Source: Chitinispirillaceae bacterium
GTDB lineage: Bacteria > Fibrobacterota > Chitinivibrionia > Chitinivibrionales > Chitinispirillaceae
Assembly (NCBI GenBank): GCA_016932075.1
Contig: JAFGDP010000148.1
Location: 1-6,557 of the forward strand
Length of the DNA: 6,557 nt
Direction of reading: 5' to 3'
Shown: positions 4,994 through 6,557 of the stretch, piece after piece
Layout of the letters: each line of letters starts with the position of its first letter
How positions within the stretch are numbered: the first letter of the stretch is position 1
Notes under the pieces: model-generated
Seen by the model: only the letters and a program-made list of their open reading frames with translations
Database searches by the model: none
Told to the model about the DNA's origin: nothing
Position numbers and translations under genes: made by a program

Positions 4994-5500
4994 TCATGAC
5001 AGTCGGTACCATGTCTTTTTATACTCTTTCACGGTCGGGAGCACTACTATCGACTGATGCTTGACGACCCGTTTCATCTTCGCGATATGCCGTTTTAATT
5101 CGATAGTGTTACGAGCGTGTACCATAGTATAGAGCGTATATGGCCAGTCGGGATATGCCGTGCGGCGGTAGCAGTGGGTAATGAAAGGGAATGTTGCCAG
5201 TACGGTTCCCGCATCATCGCACGTGCTGTCTTCCACTTTGAATGCCACCATGGCATTGTAGCGATACCCTGCGCGGGTGTGCTTGAGCGTCCCGGCGAAG
5301 CGGCGAATGGCGCCGGAGGCTTTGCCGGCATGCAGCAGGGCAAGCAGCCGCTTCTCGCTCATGCCGAGTTCTTGGGCGCAGCGGTCGAACGGACGCGCAA
5401 CCAGCGGCAGTCGCTCAAGACGGGCCGCGAGCTTGCGGAGCCGGCCGGAGAGGCGGCTAGAGCTCGAGTACGAGGCCGATTTTGTACGTTTTTTCCGCAT
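4994..5500 (-). CDS. ahbB: Siroheme decarboxylase subunit beta
   Basis: The product has 168 aa. Together with AhbA it removes the C12 and C18 acetate carboxyl groups of siroheme to give 12,18-didecarboxysiroheme, in the cytoplasm, in the siroheme-dependent heme pathway. Residues about 18-65 are an Lrp/AsnC-like winged helix-turn-helix (RPFDRCAQELGMSEKRLLALL). RRFAGTLKHTRAGYRYNAMVAF (about 66-87) and FITHCYRRTAYPDWPYTLYTMVHA (about 106-129) follow, where the beta-type HCY.R....DWPY..fTMVH pattern separates it from AhbA. The ATG at 5500 is the only reasonable start, since no other in-frame ATG, GTG or TTG lies before the helix-turn-helix. A GGAGGT (5512-5517) lies 11 nt upstream, inside ahbA. 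The first ~44 nt overlap ahbA, which implies translational coupling. The homologous NirD/L/G/H proteins of heme d1 synthesis are a possible alternative. Confidence 0.88.
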   Translation of the reverse strand: MRKKRTKSASYSSSSRLSGRLRKLAARLERLPLVARPFDRCAQELGMSEKRLLALLHAGKASGAIRRFAGTLKHTRAGYRYNAMVAFKVEDSTCDDAGTVLATFPFITHCYRRTAYPDWPYTLYTMVHARNTIELKRHIAKMKRVVKHQSIVVLPTVKEYKKTWYRLS

Positions 5501-5903
5501 GGAATTTTTTTACCTCCACAACGCCGTGCATTTTTTGGAGGGATCCGAGGAGGTCGTCGATTTCCCGCACGGCCCGGTAGATGCAAGTGAACCAGAGATT
5601 GAGCCTCCCTTTGCGGCGGTAATTATGCGTCACCCCGGCGCATCGGTTGATTCTTCGCGCAAGGGCGTCGATGCAAGCGGGTGAAACGCGCATGCCGATA
5701 AGCACGGTCTTGTAGCCGAGCGCCTGCCAGTTCCATACCGGGCCGATTTTTCGCAAAATTCCTTGATCGAGCAGCCGTTGGAGAGTGACGATACACTCAC
5801 GTTCGGTAACGCCGATCGCACTGGCAAGCGCGAGAAAAGGACGCGGCTCCAGGGGAAATTCTTTCTGGATCGTGTTGAGCAGCGTGCGTTCAAGCCGGGT
5901 CAT
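5457..5903 (-). CDS. ahbA: Siroheme decarboxylase subunit alpha
   Basis: The product has 148 aa, the partner subunit of AhbB in siroheme decarboxylation. An N-terminal Lrp/AsnC-like winged helix-turn-helix is at about residues 3-55 (FLALASAIGVTERECIVTLQRLLDQGILRKIGPVWN). Then comes the ligand-binding alpha/beta domain with the alpha-type signature GVTHNYRRKGRLNLWFT (about 90-106; H93, N94, Y95, R96 and R97 lie at the family's conserved substrate-binding region). AhbA and AhbB keep the helix-turn-helix fold of Lrp regulators but are known to act as enzymes. Its ATG overlaps the hemD stop as ATGA (5900-5903), preceded by GGGGA about 10 nt upstream. The order hemD-ahbA-ahbB makes a tetrapyrrole operon. 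The Nir (heme d1) homologues are close relatives, but the AhbA/AhbB pair fits the heme pathway best. Confidence 0.88.
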   Translation of the reverse strand: MTRLERTLLNTIQKEFPLEPRPFLALASAIGVTERECIVTLQRLLDQGILRKIGPVWNWQALGYKTVLIGMRVSPACIDALARRINRCAGVTHNYRRKGRLNLWFTCIYRAVREIDDLLGSLQKMHGVVEVKKFHAEKTYKIGLVLEL

Positions 5904-6557
5904 GGTGATTTTCCCCGTGCTGATCGCCGGCGCTTGACCGCCGCAATCAACGCCGTAATCAGGGCGGGTATGGTCGCATTACGCGCGACGCTCAGAAAGC
6001 CGTTATGATAGCGCCTGACCGTTGCCTCGGTGATCGCCCCCATGCAGCAGGGAACGATTTTTTTGCCGCGGCATCCCGGATGGTTGAAAAAAGCCTCGGC
6101 CGTGGAGGAACTGGTAAACAGCACGTGGTCGCCGTCCTGCACCGGGCAGTCGCCAGCCGTGATCGTGACCGTATCGTATACCGGCAGCACCGTTACGCTT
6201 GCGCCGCGACGGCGGAGTCGTTCGGGCAGAATTTCGCGCGCTCTGGCGGCGCGGGGAACAAGCACGGTTTCGTGCGAGAGATCGTCGGGAAGCGCCTCGA
6301 GGATTCCTTCGGCGACGTAGCGACGGGGAATCGTGTCCGGGAGTACGCCGTGCCCGGAAAGCACCTGGGCCGTACCCGACCCCATGGCGACCACCCGTTT
6401 GCCGTGCAGGGCCCGGGCATCGATGCCGCGCTCGCGCAGCGCCTGCATGAACAGGCGCGCGCCGTTAGGACTCGTGAAGATGACCATGGTAAAGGGCTGG
6501 AGCCAGAGCCGGTTGAGGCGCAAGCGGGCGCGCGGTTTTATCCGGATGATCGGCCAC
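5900..6557 (-). CDS. hemD: Uroporphyrinogen-III synthase, 5' end beyond the window
   Basis: About 219 residues are visible. The enzyme closes hydroxymethylbilane, with inversion of ring D, to uroporphyrinogen III. Family motifs in order: PIIRIKP near the edge, VIFTSPNGARLF, KRVVAMGSGTAQVLSGHGVLPDTIP with YVAEGILEALP, ETVLVPRAARAREILPERLRRRGA, then LPVYDTV, VLFTSSSTAEAFF, MGAITEATVRRY and ATIPALITALIAAV. A TTG at 6521-6523 is an apparent start, but the frame remains open and family-like (WPIIRIKPRAR) to the window edge, so the true start lies outside. Roughly 25-30 N-terminal residues are missing for a stand-alone HemD of about 250 aa. It may instead be the C-terminal half of a uroporphyrinogen methyltransferase-synthase fusion (CobA/HemD), which is common in organisms with the Ahb pathway. 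The stop codon overlaps the ahbA start by 4 nt. Confidence 0.85.
   Translation of the reverse strand, partial: WPIIRIKPRARLRLNRLWLQPFTMVIFTSPNGARLFMQALRERGIDARALHGKRVVAMGSGTAQVLSGHGVLPDTIPRRYVAEGILEALPDDLSHETVLVPRAARAREILPERLRRRGASVTVLPVYDTVTITAGDCPVQDGDHVLFTSSSTAEAFFNHPGCRGKKIVPCCMGAITEATVRRYHNGFLSVARNATIPALITALIAAVKRRRSARGKSP

Noticed and set aside
5117..5684. Plus-strand open frames opposite ahbB and ahbA
   Set aside because: They are shadows of two clearly recognised enzymes on the minus strand.
6521..6523. TTG as the hemD start codon
   Set aside because: The upstream frame is open to the window edge and encodes the conserved PIIRI-type segment of HemD.

Overview
This 6.6 kb bacterial chromosomal window carries eight protein-coding genes in three blocks. 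No RNA gene, CRISPR array, insertion sequence or phage gene is visible. The genes have bacterial Shine-Dalgarno sites and sigma70-like promoters. Two of them end in a 'vYtldGklly / tYDvkGrlv ... lptGaYi ... kvsll' tail, which resembles the C-terminal secretion/sorting modules of the Bacteroidota-Fibrobacterota-Chlorobiota group. Together with a DUF1573 protein, a TonB protein and alternative (siroheme-dependent) heme biosynthesis genes, this suggests a Gram-negative, probably anaerobic bacterium, perhaps of the Fibrobacterota/Chitinivibrionia type. That placement is an inference and not secure.

Left block (1-2705): the first ~105 bases hold the 5' end of a leftward gene for an exported protein, cut by the window edge. 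Divergent to it runs a rightward cluster of three envelope genes: a secreted protein with two carboxypeptidase-regulatory-like beta-sandwich domains and a sorting-like tail (299-1213), a TonB-family energy transducer (1265-1912), and an exported DUF1573 protein (1974-2705). The gaps of 51 and 61 nt fit co-transcription. The divergent intergenic region contains a perfect 8-bp inverted repeat (217-242).

Middle block (2710-4807): nikR, a nickel-responsive ribbon-helix-helix repressor with all four metal ligands, reads leftward and converges on the DUF1573 gene with only 4 nt between stop codons. It is divergent from a 449-aa secreted protein (3458-4807) that has an N-terminal beta-rich domain of unknown function, two Ig-like repeats and a sorting-like tail. 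Good sigma70-like promoters are visible for both. The one for the secreted protein, with a strong ribosome binding site, shows that translation starts at 3458, well inside a longer open frame. The nikR-side intergenic region has small palindromes and repeated GGTAA motifs that could be operators.

Right block (4994-6557, leftward): hemD (uroporphyrinogen-III synthase, 5' end outside the window), ahbA and ahbB (the two subunits of siroheme decarboxylase) overlap end to end and form an operon for tetrapyrrole synthesis: hydroxymethylbilane to uroporphyrinogen III by HemD, then, after methylation and iron insertion by enzymes not in the window, siroheme to didecarboxysiroheme by AhbAB. This is the alternative heme pathway of anaerobes. 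No clearly novel system is evident. The most worthwhile items are the two uncharacterised surface proteins with related tails, the TonB gene without ExbB/ExbD, and the nikR intergenic region.
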